DNA of 64,000 bases. It comes from Tragulus kanchil (taxonomy: Eukaryota; Chordata; Mammalia; Artiodactyla; Tragulidae). Below, in pieces: positions 1 through 11,868 of this stretch. The position numbers were made by a program, and so were the translations under genes. The DNA is taken from contig JAIOJX010000006.1 of NCBI GenBank assembly GCA_022376925.1, positions 62,023,394 to 62,087,393 of the forward strand, given 5' to 3'. The notes beneath the pieces were generated by a model, which had not been told where the DNA came from, ran no database searches, and saw only the letters and a list, made by a program, of their open reading frames with translations. The stretch's first letter is position 1, and each line of letters opens with the position of its first letter.

Positions 1-112
1 GAGGAAACAACCGACTCCACTATTCTTGCCTGGGATATCCCATAGACCAAGGGGCCTGGATGGCTAAAGTCCATGGGGTCACAAAGCAACCGAGCACACA
101 TGCATACATAAA
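1..112 (+). mobile_element. Bov-tA SINE, 3' part
   Basis: This is the body and 3' end of a tRNA-derived ruminant SINE, cut by the window edge. The landmarks are the 'ttcttgcctggga' block, the 'agtccatggggtcacaaag' block and the 'gagcacacatgcat' end, in that order on the + strand. It is diverged, so it is an old copy. The tRNA-like head lies outside the window. Confidence 0.8.
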
Positions 113-145
113 GTCCTTGCTTATTATCAGACACTCTGATAGGTA

Positions 146-282
146 TGAGTGAGTGAGTGAGTGATAGCTGCTCAGTCATGTCTGACTCTATGTGACCCCA
201 TGAACTATTATAGCCTGCTCAGCTCTTCTGTCCATGGAATTCTCCAGGCAAGAATATGGAGTGGATTGCCATTTCCTGATAA
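146..282 (-). mobile_element. Bov-tA SINE fragment, antisense
   Basis: The same SINE body as at the window start, in reverse orientation. It begins with a (GTGA)n stretch at about 147-163, then 'ctcagtcatgtctgactc', 'gtgaccccatgaac' and 'ttctccaggcaagaata'. It faces the SINE at 1-112, so the two 3' halves form an imperfect inverted pair about 35 bp apart. Confidence 0.8.
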
Positions 283-1182
283 GTGTAGTAGATACTAAGG
301 CAAGCAAGAAGACTGAGTTCTTGAACCTCCTGGAGCTGATAGTCTGGTGGAAATTACAATTAAAAAAGAGTAACAACTGAGAATGATAAGTAATAAGACA
401 GAGGTACTGGGTGTTACAGATGAAGCTCAGGAAGATATTGGGATAATTTTGTCTAGGCATTACATTTAGAATAGGTTAAATATCATTGAATCCTTCAATT
501 GTTCTTAGCATATTGCCTCTTAATCACCTAGCAAAATCTTTAACTCCCATTCAGCTTATTGCTATCCTTTTTCAAAATGTGGTTGCCAAAACAGAACACA
601 GTATTCGAAATGGAGTCAATTTGTGTGGTTTTTTCTCTTATAAATTAATCTTGCTTTTCAAATAATATAACGTGGTTTCTTCACATTTTTTGCATTATGA
701 TGCATTATTAAATACTAAGTGAATTCTACATCAAAAGACTATAAATAGAAAATAGCATGCAGTGATACTGGTTCCAGTTTTAATTTGAAAATAATCCATC
801 AAGTGTGATTTATATTATTGCATACTCATGCAGTGCTGCTCAGCATAAAAATGGAAGTATGAAACTTTGGTTTCTGTATTTCTTTGCTTTTAATGTGTTC
901 ACTGATGCATCTGTTCTGAATTGTTCATGGAAAAAGCAGTTTCAGCATGTTGGAATGGCGATATGGCAGAATGGCTTAGTTAAGGACTTTTTGTTCCCTT
1001 AACACATCAAGGCCTATTAGTACTCATGTATATGCTTTATGTGAAGCTTTGGTTATAACCAAGTTAAATGGTCCATAAGTCAGAAACACACTAATGCTAA
1101 TACTATGTCTTTAAGACAAAATAACTCCTGTTCTGTAGAAAAAAATTAATAGAGGTTTGGATTTAAGGAAAACAAATACTTT

Positions 1183-1375
1183 TTAAAATTTTATTTATTT
1201 TTGGCTGCTTGAAGTCTTAATTTCAGTGCTGCATGCTGCATTAGGATCCCACATGCTGCAGGCTGAGTTGCTCTGCAGCATATGGAATCCTAATTGCCCC
1301 ACCAGGGATCAAAACCATGACCCCTGCTATAGAAGGTGGATTCCTAAACCACTGAACCACCAGGGAAGTCCCCCC
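1183..1375 (-). mobile_element. CHR-type SINE, antisense (first copy)
   Basis: On the minus strand this starts with the 'gacttccctggtggttcagt' type head and runs through 'ggatcccacatgctgcaggc' on the + strand to a T-rich (A-tail) end at about 1183-1200. This is the layout of cetartiodactyl tRNA-derived CHR SINEs. It is diverged. The same insertion reappears at 2318-2510 because of D1. Confidence 0.75.
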
Positions 1376-2317
1376 AAATGAAGTTTTCTTTCAGGTGTCT
1401 TGGGTTACAGTAGAGGCTCATAACTCATTTCCTAGCTGATGTTAAGTGCAATACTGGACAGACTATAGTTTGGATGTAAACTGTTCAGCATTACTTCATC
1501 CTACTATTACTCAAACCAATAATGATTTAATGATGTTAAAAAACATAAATGTAAGCTTTTCTTAGGAAGATATTGGGATAATTTTGTCTAGGCATTACAT
1601 TTAGAATAGGTTAAATATCATTGAATCCTTCAATTGTTCTTAGCATATTGCCTCTTAATCACCTAGCAAAATCTTTAACTCCCATTCAGCTTATTGCTAT
1701 CCTTTTTCAAAATGTGGTTGCCAAAACAGAACACAGTATTCGAAATGGAGTCAATTTGTGTGGTTTTTTCTCTTATAAATTAATCTTGCTTTTCAAATAA
1801 TATAACGTGGTTTCTTCACATTTTTTGCATTATGATGCATTATTAAATACTAAGTGAATTCTACATCAAAAGACTATAAATAGAAAATAGCATGCAGTGA
1901 TACTGGTTCCAGTTTTAATTTGAAAATAATCCATCAAGTGTGATTTATATTATTGCATACTCATGCAGTGCTGCTCAGCATAAAAATGGAAGTATGAAAC
2001 TTTGGTTTCTGTATTTCTTTGCTTTTAATGTGTTCACTGATGCATCTGTTCTGAATTGTTCATGGAAAAAGCAGTTTCAGCATGTTGGAATGGCGATATG
2101 GCAGAATGGCTTAGTTAAGGACTTTTTGTTCCCTTAACACATCAAGGCCTATTAGTACTCATGTATATGCTTTATGTGAAGCTTTGGTTATAACCAAGTT
2201 AAATGGTCCATAAGTCAGAAACACACTAATGCTAATACTATGTCTTTAAGACAAAATAACTCCTGTTCTGTAGAAAAAAATTAATAGAGGTTTGGATTTA
2301 AGGAAAACAAATACTTT

Positions 2318-2510
2318 TTAAAATTTTATTTATTTTTGGCTGCTTGAAGTCTTAATTTCAGTGCTGCATGCTGCATTAGGATCCCACATGCTGCAGGCTG
2401 AGTTGCTCTGCAGCATATGGAATCCTAATTGCCCCACCAGGGATCAAAACCATGACCCCTGCTATAGAAGGTGGATTCCTAAACCACTGAACCACCAGGG
2501 AAGTCCCCCC
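2318..2510 (-). mobile_element. CHR-type SINE, antisense (second copy)
   Basis: This repeats the SINE at 1183-1375 exactly 1135 bp downstream, with identical flanks. It is the same insertion carried inside D1 and not an independent retrotransposition. Confidence 0.75.
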
Positions 2511-2625
2511 AAATGAAGTTTTCTTTCAGGTGTCTTGGGTTACAGTAGAGGCTCATAACTCATTTCCTAGCTGATGTTAAGTGCAATACTGGACAGACTA
2601 TAGTTTGGATGTAAACTGTTCAGCA

Positions 2626-3334
2626 TGACTTCACTCACTTACTCATTCACCTTCACCAATACCACCAATAAATTGTGGGTTTTAGAAATGATGGCAGTCA
2701 TAACTGTTTTTCTTTTTTTTCTTATACCAGTCTCTTGGTCTGCATTCATTACAAATAGCTCCATGCTCTCTTTCTGTTCCTAATAGGCTCCTGGCACTAA
2801 ATATGATCAATTAGGGCCAAAGTGCTTTGGTGGCTGAATTCCAAGAGGTAGAGTGAGCTTAACCTGCAGGTGTATAGAAGTTCTAGATCTGTCTTGTTTT
2901 TTGATAAACTCTTCCATTTGAACCATGTTCAACAGGAATCATTTATGGCTTGACCAATGCTTTGGGAAGGTCATTTTTTGTATGTTTAAATTTTTCTTGG
3001 AGAGACTTTAAAGCAGAGACTATGAATTCAAATGCTACAGAGACTAGACTTAAAACTCATAGTGAGCCAAATATAAAATTAGAAGGAGACAATATAGCAA
3101 GTTCTGATATATATGTCATATCATTATGCTGTCAAAATTATACAGTGCTAAATGCCAATTATATCTCGTAAAACTGGAAAAAAAAAAACAAGCCTTCTTT
3201 AAATGTATTTAAATAATGATTTTTGGTATATAGACCCACAAAGCCTACTGCGTTTGGAAGAATTTCTTGAAGAAATGGCAGATGCTAGGGAAATTTAAGC
3301 TTATAATATTTCCAGAGCAATCGTAATGCTTTGG
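2626..3334. other. Anonymous AT-rich sequence
   Basis: I recognise nothing here. There is an A-run at about 3179-3189. A 73-codon open frame at 2950-3171 has no recognisable domain and composition typical of non-coding AT-rich DNA. Confidence 0.5.
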
Positions 3335-3382
3335 AGGCTTTCCTGGTGGTCCAGTGGGTAAGGATACCATCTTGCAATGCAA
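3335..3382 (+). mobile_element. CHR-type SINE head fragment
   Basis: About 48 bp matching the tRNA-derived head seen complete at 26388: 'ggctttcctggtggtccag' followed by 'gggtaaggataccatcttgc'. The rest of the SINE is absent. Confidence 0.6.
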
Positions 3383-3630
3383 TCACAATGCTCATAGAAA
3401 ATGACACATAGCTATTTGGATAGGTCAAGACCACTTTCCTGCTCATTTCCACCTTTCTATTTCTCAGCCCTCCATCAAACACCTCTCGTCTTCCTACCTC
3501 CTGACTCTCCAGGTGTACAAGAGCCTCTCCTGAGGTTACAAGTTATAGGTGCCCAGGACCATAAGAACCCACTGCACTAAAATCACAACTACATGTTTCA
3601 TGCTTATAATATTTTTGGAATAAGTCTTTT

Positions 3631-3985
3631 GTTATTCAGTCACTGAGTCATGTCTGACTTTGTGACCTCATAAACTATGGCACTCCATGCTTCCATGTCC
3701 TTCACTATTTCCCAGAGTTTGCTCAAATTCATACCCATTGAGTCGGTGATGACATCAAACCACCTGATCCTCTGTCATCCACTTCTCCTCCTGCCTTCTG
3801 TCTTTCCCAGCTTTGGGGTCTTTTCTATTGAACTGGCTCTTCACATCCATTGGCCAAGTATTAGAGTTTCAGCATCAGTCCTCCAATGAATATTTAGGGT
3901 TGATTTCCTTTAAGACTGACTGGTTTGACCTCCTTGCTATCCAAGGGACTCTCAAGAGTCCCTGAATTTTCAGTCAATTTTTCAC
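3631..3985 (-). mobile_element. BovB 3'-end fragment, antisense
   Basis: A 5'-truncated BovB (RTE LINE) 3' end, read on the minus strand. Diagnostic + strand blocks are 'cactgagtcatgtctgactt', 'ccattgagtcggtgatgaca' and 'ccaagggactctcaagagtc'. The last is the reverse complement of the block in the larger BovB near 16807. The downstream part is repeated at 4813-5115 by D2. There is no coding capacity. Confidence 0.8.
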
Positions 3986-4032
3986 TCCAGCAAAGTGTGG
4001 AAGACTGACTAATGGATAACGCAAAAGGGAGA

Positions 4033-4243
4033 AAAAGTGGAAGTTAGTCACTCAGTAGTGTTTGACTCATTGTAACCACGTGGACTATAGATGGCCAGGC
4101 TCCTCTGTCCATGGACTTCTCCAGGAAAGAATATTGGAGTGGGTTGCTATTTCCTTCTCCAGGGAATATTACCAAACCAGAGGTTGAACCCAGTTTGCCT
4201 GCATTACAGGCAGATTCTTTGCTGTTTGAGCCACCAGAGAATC
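4033..4243 (-). mobile_element. Bov-tA SINE, antisense (first copy)
   Basis: Nearly complete. On the + strand it runs from 'gaagttagtcactcagtagt' through 'tggagtgggttgctatttcc' to the tRNA-like end 'ttgagccaccagaga'. It lies just downstream of the BovB fragment. Confidence 0.85.
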
Positions 4244-5162
4244 TTCAATGGATAACATCATGATAATTTATTTTTGGTTAGCAATTAATCTTTTGCTTGG
4301 TGTGCTAGCAAAAGAATTCTGTTCAGTGTGCTAATTCAATTATCTAGATTTTTCCCTAACACCTATCATGGTTTCTCCTAGAACAAGACAGCACAGTCAT
4401 ACTGTATCAGATTTTTCCTATAAAGCATACCTTGGATTAAAGGAAGTTTTCTCAATTATGAATGGTGTGATATAGAAGGTGTCTCTTATCTTTTGATTTT
4501 GCATCCATAATAAGGGGATAATAACTAGAGTAGGTGTGAGGCTTTAAATTAATAGTAAATACTTATCATAACACATAGGATAGAGTGGAAGTATTCAATA
4601 AATAATGGTGATAATGATCTTATCTTTACCATCACTAATTGTGTATCGGGGGTGTGGGTGTACGTGTATCTATTTCTTCCAGATATAATAGCAGTGAACC
4701 ATTTGAGGGTAGCACAAGCATCCTGTGTGTATTCTACACAGTGCTTATATAGTGTGTGTGTTGAATTGACTCCTACTGAGAAAATATGATTTGAATTTTT
4801 TTGTCTGACATCCTCCATGCTTCCATGTCCTTCACTATTTCCCAGAGTTTGCTCAAATTCATACCCATTGAGTCGGTGATGACATCAAACCACCTGATCC
4901 TCTGTCATCCACTTCTCCTCCTGCCTTCTGTCTTTCCCAGCTTTGGGGTCTTTTCTATTGAACTGGCTCTTCACATCCATTGGCCAAGTATTAGAGTTTC
5001 AGCATCAGTCCTCCAATGAATATTTAGGGTTGATTTCCTTTAAGACTGACTGGTTTGACCTCCTTGCTATCCAAGGGACTCTCAAGAGTCCCTGAATTTT
5101 CAGTCAATTTTTCACTCCAGCAAAGTGTGGAAGACTGACTAATGGATAACGCAAAAGGGAGA

Positions 5163-5373
5163 AAAAGTGGAAGTTAGTCACTCAGTAGTGTTTGACTCAT
5201 TGTAACCACGTGGACTATAGATGGCCAGGCTCCTCTGTCCATGGACTTCTCCAGGAAAGAATATTGGAGTGGGTTGCTATTTCCTTCTCCAGGGAATATT
5301 ACCAAACCAGAGGTTGAACCCAGTTTGCCTGCATTACAGGCAGATTCTTTGCTGTTTGAGCCACCAGAGAATC
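5163..5373 (-). mobile_element. Bov-tA SINE, antisense (second copy, D2)
   Basis: Same insertion as 4033-4243 displaced by 1130 bp, with the same private substitutions and the same flanks. It is therefore part of D2 and not a separate insertion. Confidence 0.85.
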
Positions 5374-6002
5374 TTCAATGGATAACATCATGATAATTTA
5401 TTTTTGGTTAGCAATTAATCTTTTGCTTGGTGTGCTAGCAAAAGAATTCTGTTCAGTGTGCTAATTCAATTATCTAGATTTTTCCCTAACACCTATCATG
5501 GTTTCTCCTAGAACAAGACAGCACAGTCATACTGTATCAGATTTTTCCTATAAAGCATACCTTGGATTAAAGGAAGTTTTCTCAATTATGAATGGTGTGA
5601 TATAGAAGGTGTCTCTTATCTTTTGATTTTGCATCCATAATAAGGGGATAATAACTAGAGTAGGTGTGAGGCTTTAAATTAATAGTAAATACTTATCATA
5701 ACACATAGGATAGAGTGGAAGTATTCAATAAATAATGGTGATAATGATCTTATCTTTACCATCACTAATTGTGTATCGGGGGTGTGGGTGTACGTGTATC
5801 TATTTCTTCCAGATATAATAGCAGTGAACCATTTGAGGGTAGCACAAGCATCCTGTGTGTATTCTACACAGTGCTTATATAGTGTGTGTGTTGAATTGAC
5901 TCCTACTGAGAAAATATGATTTGATTTCACATGTCAATTTTTTGCCCTCATACTGAGCTTTCATTCCTAATTTAATTCACTTGAGAAGAATATATAACTA
6001 TT

Positions 6003-6218
6003 AGGTGGCACAGTGGTAAAGAGTCTGCCTGTCAATGCAGAAGATGCAAAAGATGCATATTCTGAATCAGGAAGATACCCTGGAGTAGGAAATAGCAACC
6101 CATTCAAGTATTCTTGAGAATTCCAGTATTCTTGAGTATTCCTAGAGAATCTTATAGACAGAGGAGTCTGATGGGTTACAGTCCATGGGGTCATGAAGAG
6201 TCAAACACAATGAGCATA
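6003..6218 (+). mobile_element. Bov-tA SINE, sense
   Basis: The tRNA-like head has 'ggtggcacagtggtaaagag' and 'tctgcctgtcaatgcag'. It is followed by the body with 'ggaaatagcaacccattcaa', a short internal repetition of 'attcttgagaattccagt'-like sequence near 6112-6145, and the end block 'cagtccatggggtcatgaag'. Diverged. Confidence 0.85.
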
Positions 6219-6424
6219 CAGTAACAACAACAGATACCATCAGAGGTCATAACAAAGCAGAATGAATAATGTTATCAAATTCTTAATAGGAGTCTTTGTC
6301 TAAATAATTTAGGCTCTTCCATCTCAAATTTAGTTTGCTGTGGAATGAATGGATGGGTTGGATTTTTAGGAATCTTTTTTAGAAGACCATAAAGATTATT
6401 GGAAAGGTGTTCAGTCATAGACTC

Positions 6425-6650
6425 CAAATGTATGGTGTGCAAAGTCAGAAAGCATGGGTATGAATTTCAGCTTTGCTTCTACTGACTGAAAGTTCAGTTT
6501 TCTCATCTGTAAGATAGTGATGATGCTGCCTGTTACAAAATTAACTAGTTTTGGGGTTAAATTAGATAACTTCTGTAAAGCACCGTGCCTTGAACTTAGT
6601 AATTACACAAATATCTGCTGCTTTTATTGTGATCATTATTACTGGTATAA
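6425..6650 (+). mobile_element. MIR SINE relic
   Basis: Old mammalian MIR in sense orientation. The core and 3' features are 'cagttttctcatctgtaaga', 'ggggttaaattagataactt' and 'aaagcaccgtgccttgaact', in the expected order and spacing. Strongly diverged. Confidence 0.7.
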
Positions 6651-6904
6651 TTATTAAGGTATCATCAGGTGATAAGTGAACCTGGCAATTCTGTACAAAC
6701 AGCCTGGTTGTCATTGTGTGTGTATGTGTGAGTATGTATGCACATATACACATGCCTCTGACCATGATTCACTTCTTTTGTCCAAGGTAAAAGAATTTTA
6801 TATTGTGGCAAACATTTTAAAAGTCTTTTATTTGTGTAGCTGTATTTAAAGAAAACTCTCTCTTTTTTTTTTTTTTGGAAAACGAATTATAAAAGAAATT
6901 TATT

Positions 6905-7875
6905 TTTTTCTCCTTTTTTCCTTTTGTTAATTTAATTTTATTTTACTTTTACAGAGTCTTGTTGTTTACTGCTATACATATACCCAAATCAGTCACATGT
7001 ACACATGACCCCTCCCCCCTGAACTTCTCTCCCATCCCCTTTCCTATCCCTCCCCTCCAGGTTGTTGCATATCACCTGTGTAAGTTCCTTTAGTCTTACA
7101 GCAGATTCACATTCGGTGTCTCTTTTACTTATGGTAATGTAAGTTCCCATGCTACTTTTTCCATACATCTCACCCACTGCTCCCTCCCTTCAATGTCCAT
7201 AATTCTGTTCTCTATGCCTGCTTCTATATTGCTGCTCTACATACACATTTATCAGTACTATCTTTCTAGATTCCATATATATGTGTTAGTATACTATATT
7301 TATCCTTCTCTTTCTGACTTACTTAGCTTTGTATAAAAGGTTATAAGTTCATCCACCTCATTACAACTGACTCAAGTGCATTTCTTTTTATGACTGAGAA
7401 ATATCCCATTGTATATATGTACCACAGCTTCTTTTATCCATTCATTTGATGATTGACATCTAGACTGTTTCCATGTTCTAGATATTGTAAAAAGTACTGC
7501 AATAAACATTGGGGTGCATGTGTCTTTTTCAGTTATGGTTTTCTCAGGTTATATGTCCACTAGTGGAATTGTTGGGTCATGTGGTAGTTCTCATTCCTAG
7601 ATTTTTAAGGAATTTCCATACTGTCTTCCATAGTGGCTGTATTGACTTACATTCCCACCAATAGTGCAATGGTGTTCCTTTTTTTCCACAGCCTCTCCAG
7701 CATTTATTGTCTGTAGATTTTTTGATGATGGCCATTCTGACTGGTGTGAGGTGATATCTTATTGTAGTTTTTGATTTGAGTTTCTCTAATAATGAGTCAG
7801 TTTGAGCATAGTTTCATGTGTTTTTCAGCCCTGTATATGTCTTTTTTGGAGAGATGTCTGTTTGGGTCTTTTAAT
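6905..7875 (-). mobile_element. 5'-truncated L1 LINE, antisense
   Basis: The 3' end of an L1, reading right to left. The 3' UTR starts near 6950 ('acagagtcttgttgtttac') and runs into the ORF2 C-terminal region, with + strand blocks such as 'attcccaccaatagtgcaat' and 'gatgatggccattctgactg'. Frameshifts and stops leave no useful frame. It is more diverged than L1A and L1B. The 5' part from 7515 recurs at 8681-9045 by D3. Confidence 0.85.
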
Positions 7876-8680
7876 GAAACATGTTTATTAATTCAATTTT
7901 TAAATTTTATTGAAATATAGATGACATAATATTAAAATATTAAATTAAATATCAAACTACAAATTAAATTACATGAAAGCTATTCCAAAACATTTTGTTT
8001 TATTAACAAACTCTGTTTTGTCAGCTGAATTTAATAATAAATTATAAACACTTTCGAAGATAAAAGTAATTTATCAGACTAGTTACTTAACAGTGTACCT
8101 GTGCAGTTGGAATTAACTTTAAGCAGTATAGTTAAAATTTCCATTGAGATTTAACTCCACATAAATCATGGCTTTCCATTATAAATAATTATTTAAAATA
8201 AAGGAGGAAAGGGAAGGGGATGGAAAAGAAGATGAGGATGCAAAGAAAAAGGAAGAATAAGGCTAATGAGTTAATAAGATTCTCATTTATAACAACTTTC
8301 ATAGATTCTAGTTTGGTCACCTAAAACTTACCAGTTGGTGAAAAAAAAATAATAATGATGGACAATTCATAATTATTCCCCTAAACTTAATTCTCAAAAC
8401 TAGAGAGTAAGGGACCTTATTCACTTTCTCCACAAGTGGTGGAAATTCCAGTTTTTCATGGTCAGATAACAGTTGTTGAAGGTTTTGAACATCCCTGGGT
8501 GTTCTGACCACCTCAGCTAGGACTGTATAGAGAGCCAAGCATTGTCAAGGTGAGGGTGGTGATCACATGACAGATTCTGTTTACCACAACTTTACCACAA
8601 TACTCAATTCAGTATATCCTATTGGAGATTTGGTGATATGAGACCTGAAAATCTACTGTACTGTCATGCTCAATCTAGGA
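7876..8680. other. Anonymous AT-rich sequence
   Basis: I recognise no gene or repeat family here. A purine-rich patch lies at about 8200-8260. A 73-codon minus-strand frame at 8317-8538 recurs at 9484-9705 only because of D3. Confidence 0.5.
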
Positions 8681-9045
8681 TGCATGTGTCTTTTTCAGTT
8701 ATGGTTTTCTCAGGTTATATGTCCACTAGTGGAATTGTTGGGTCATGTGGTAGTTCTCATTCCTAGATTTTTAAGGAATTTCCATACTGTCTTCCATAGT
8801 GGCTGTATTGACTTACATTCCCACCAATAGTGCAATGGTGTTCCTTTTTTTCCACAGCCTCTCCAGCATTTATTGTCTGTAGATTTTTTGATGATGGCCA
8901 TTCTGACTGGTGTGAGGTGATATCTTATTGTAGTTTTTGATTTGAGTTTCTCTAATAATGAGTCAGTTTGAGCATAGTTTCATGTGTTTTTCAGCCCTGT
9001 ATATGTCTTTTTTGGAGAGATGTCTGTTTGGGTCTTTTAATGAAA
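8681..9045 (-). mobile_element. L1 fragment, antisense (second copy, D3)
   Basis: This repeats 7515-7879 of the upstream L1 with the same substitutions. It begins abruptly inside the element at the D3 join and has no 3' UTR or tail, so it is not an independent insertion. Confidence 0.85.
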
Positions 9046-9529
9046 CATGTTTATTAATTCAATTTTTAAATTTTATTGAAATATAGATGACATAATATTA
9101 AAATATTAAATTAAATATCAAACTACAAATTAAATTACATGAAAGCTATTCCAAAACATTTTTGTTTTATTAACAAACTCTGTTTTGTCAGCTGAATTTA
9201 ATAATAAATTATAAACACTTTCGAAGATAAAAGTAATTTATCAGACTAGTTACTTAACAGTGTACCTGTGCAGTTGGAATTAACTTTAAGCAGTATAGTT
9301 AAAATTTCCATTGAGATTTAACTCCACATAAATCATGGCTTTCCATTATAAATAATTATTTAAAATAAAGGAGGAAAGGGAAGGGGATGGAAAAGAAGAT
9401 GAGGATGCAAAGAAAAAGGAAGAATAAGGCTAATGAGTTAATAAGATTCTCATTTATAACAACTTTCATAGATTCTAGTTTGGTCACCTAAAACTTACCA
9501 GTTGGTGAAAAAAAAATAATAATGATGGA

Positions 9530-11868
9530 CAATTCATAATTATTCCCCTAAACTTAATTCTCAAAACTAGAGAGTAAGGGACCTTATTCACTTTCTCCAC
9601 AAGTGGTGGAAATTCCAGTTTTTCATGGTCAGATAACAGTTGTTGAAGGTTTTGAACATCCCTGGGTGTTCTGACCACCTCAGCTAGGACTGTATAGAGA
9701 GCCAAGCATTGTCAAGGTGAGGGTGGTGATCACATGACAGATTCTGTTTACCACAACTTTACCACAATACTCATTTCAGTATATCCTATTGGAGATTTGG
9801 TGATATGAGACCTGCAGTATTATTTATTAAATGTCTACTGTATTCTAGATCATGCTCAATCTAGGATCATGTAGATAGGGTTGTGAGAAAGACAGGCAGT
9901 CTCTGTCCTCAGGATCTCACATAGTATCAAAGGGAAACAAGCAATAAACATTTCAGCAAATAAGAAAGTAACTACATATGTACAAACAAAAAATTTTGAG
10001 ATTCGATAGAAGCTCGAAAGAGGATAACAGAGAATATTTTTGACAGAGTGTGACTGGAAAAAGAGGCACTCCAATTAGTGAGTCAAGAAAGATCTGTCTG
10101 TTTAAGATTTGAGTTTATAATCAAAAGTGGCACAGGAAGAATCAGCACCATGGGAAAGTATGGAAGAAGTGCTGTACGACAAAGGACAACAAATGCTAGC
10201 CCCTGAAGCAGAAACCTCTTAACCTCATCCATCAGAGGGTGGACAGAATGGAAAGTACAATCACAGAAAACTAATCAAACTGACCACATGGATCACAATC
10301 TTGTCTAACTCAATGGAACCATCAGCCACTCTGTGTAGGGCCAGCTGAAACAGATGGGTCTTGGTTGAGAGTGCTAACAAAATGTAGTCCATTGGAGAAA
10401 GGAATGCTAACCACTTCGGTATTCTTTCCTCGAGAACCCCATGAATAGTATGCAAAGGCAAAAAGCTATGACATAAAAAGATGAACTCCCCAGGTCAGTA
10501 GATGCCCAATATGCTATTGGAGAAGAGCAGAAAAATAGTTCGAGAAGGAGTGAAAAGGCTGAGCCAAAGCAGAAGCAACACTCAGTTGTGGATATGTCTG
10601 GGAGTGAAAATCCAATGCTGTAAACAACAATATTGCATAGGAACCTGGAATTGTAGGTCCATGAATCAAGGTAAATTGTAAGTGGTCAAACAGGAGAATG
10701 GCAATTCATAATTATTCCCTAAACTTAATTCTCAAAACTAGAGAGTAAGTGACCTTATTCACTTTCTCCACAAGTGGTGGAAATTCCAGTTTTTCATGGT
10801 CAGATAACAGTTGTTGAAGGTTTTGAACATCCCTGGGTGTTCTGACCACCTCAGCTAGGACTGTATAGAGAGCCAAGCATTGTCAAGGTGAGGGTGGTGA
10901 TCACATGACAGATTCTGTTTACCACAACTTTACCACAATACTCATTTCAGTATATCCTATTGGAGATTTGGTGATATGAGACCTGCAGTATTATTTATTA
11001 AATGTCTACTGTATTCTAGATCATGCTCAATCTAGGATCATGTAGATAGGGTTGTGAGAAAGACAGGCAGTCTCTGTCCTCAGGATCTCACATAGTATCA
11101 AAGGGAAACAAGCAATAAACATTTCAGCAAATAAGAAAGTAACTACATATGTACAAACAAAAAATTTTGAGATTCGATAGAAGCTCGAAAGAGGATAACA
11201 GAGAATATTTTTGACAGAGTGTGACTGGAAAAAGAGGCACTCCAATTAGTGAGTCAAGAAAGATCTGTCTGTTTAAGATTTGAGTTTATAATCAAAAGTG
11301 GCACAGGAAGAATCAGCACCATGGGAAAGTATGGAAGAAGTGCTGTACGACAAAGGACAACAAATGCTAGCCCCTGAAGCAGAAACCTCTTAACCTCATC
11401 CATCAGAGGGTGGACAGAATGGAAAGTACAATCACAGAAAACTAATCAAACTGACCACATGGATCACAATCTTGTCTAACTCAATGGAACCATCAGCCAC
11501 TCTGTGTAGGGCCAGCTGAAACAGATGGGTCTTGGTTGAGAGTGCTAACAAAATGTAGTCCATTGGAGAAAGGAATGCTAACCACTTCGGTATTCTTTCC
11601 TCGAGAACCCCATGAATAGTATGCAAAGGCAAAAAGCTATGACATAAAAAGATGAACTCCCCAGGTCAGTAGATGCCCAATATGCTATTGGAGAAGAGCA
11701 GAAAAATAGTTCGAGAAGGAGTGAAAAGGCTGAGCCAAAGCAGAAGCAACACTCAGTTGTGGATATGTCTGGGAGTGAAAATCCAATGCTGTAAACAACA
11801 ATATTGCATAGGAACCTGGAATTGTAGGTCCATGAATCAAGGTAAATTGTAAGTGGTCAAACAGGAGA
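9530..11868 (+). repeat. Direct duplication D4 (about 1.17 kb, offset 1171-1172)
   Basis: Copy 1 is about 9530-10697 and copy 2 about 10702-11868. The start of copy 2 carries a lost C in 'attatt-cccctaaac' and a 'gggacc' to 'gtgacc' change, so errors cluster at the join. D4 overlaps D3, giving three copies of the block found at 8362-8680, 9530-9850 and 10702-11020. Confidence 0.9.
9795..10075 (+). repeat. Ancient interspersed repeat, L2-like (tentative)
   Basis: Blocks such as 'tattatttattaaatgtcta', 'ctctgtcctcaggatctcac' and 'aagcaataaacatttcagca' resemble an old, widespread mammalian repeat that I associate with the L2 group. Divergence prevents a firm family call. It recurs at about 10967-11246 through D4. 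The 72-codon minus-strand frames inside it (9856-10074, 11027-11245) are chance frames. Confidence 0.35.

Larger units (their letters stand above)
429..2625 (+). repeat. Direct duplication D1 (about 1.06 kb, offset 1135)
   Basis: Copy 1 is 429-1490 and copy 2 is 1564-2625, near-identical throughout. Positions 1491-1563 between them match neither copy well. The content is anonymous AT-rich sequence plus an antisense CHR-type SINE. A 65-residue frame occurs in both copies (805-1002, 1940-2137), but it is a chance frame copied with its surroundings. I read this as unmerged assembly overlap. Confidence 0.9.
3683..5924 (+). repeat. Direct duplication D2 (about 1.11 kb, offset 1130)
   Basis: Copy 1 is 3683-4794 and copy 2 is 4813-5924. 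Copy 2 starts inside the BovB 3' fragment, so the break falls within a repeat element. The 18 bp between the copies resemble a shortened version of the sequence that follows copy 2 (T-run, then 'tgcc' or 'tgtc'). This fits a poor-quality read end. Confidence 0.9.
7515..9870 (+). repeat. Direct duplication D3 (about 1.17 kb, offset 1166-1167)
   Basis: Copy 1 is 7515-8680 and copy 2 is 8681 to about 9870. One indel separates them, in the T-run near 7990 and 9157. The last 50 bp of copy 1 (about 8630-8680) are a deletion-rich version of 9806-9870: they share 'gagacctg' and 'catgctcaatctagga' but lose about 20 bases between. The join then falls directly into the middle of the L1. Confidence 0.9.
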
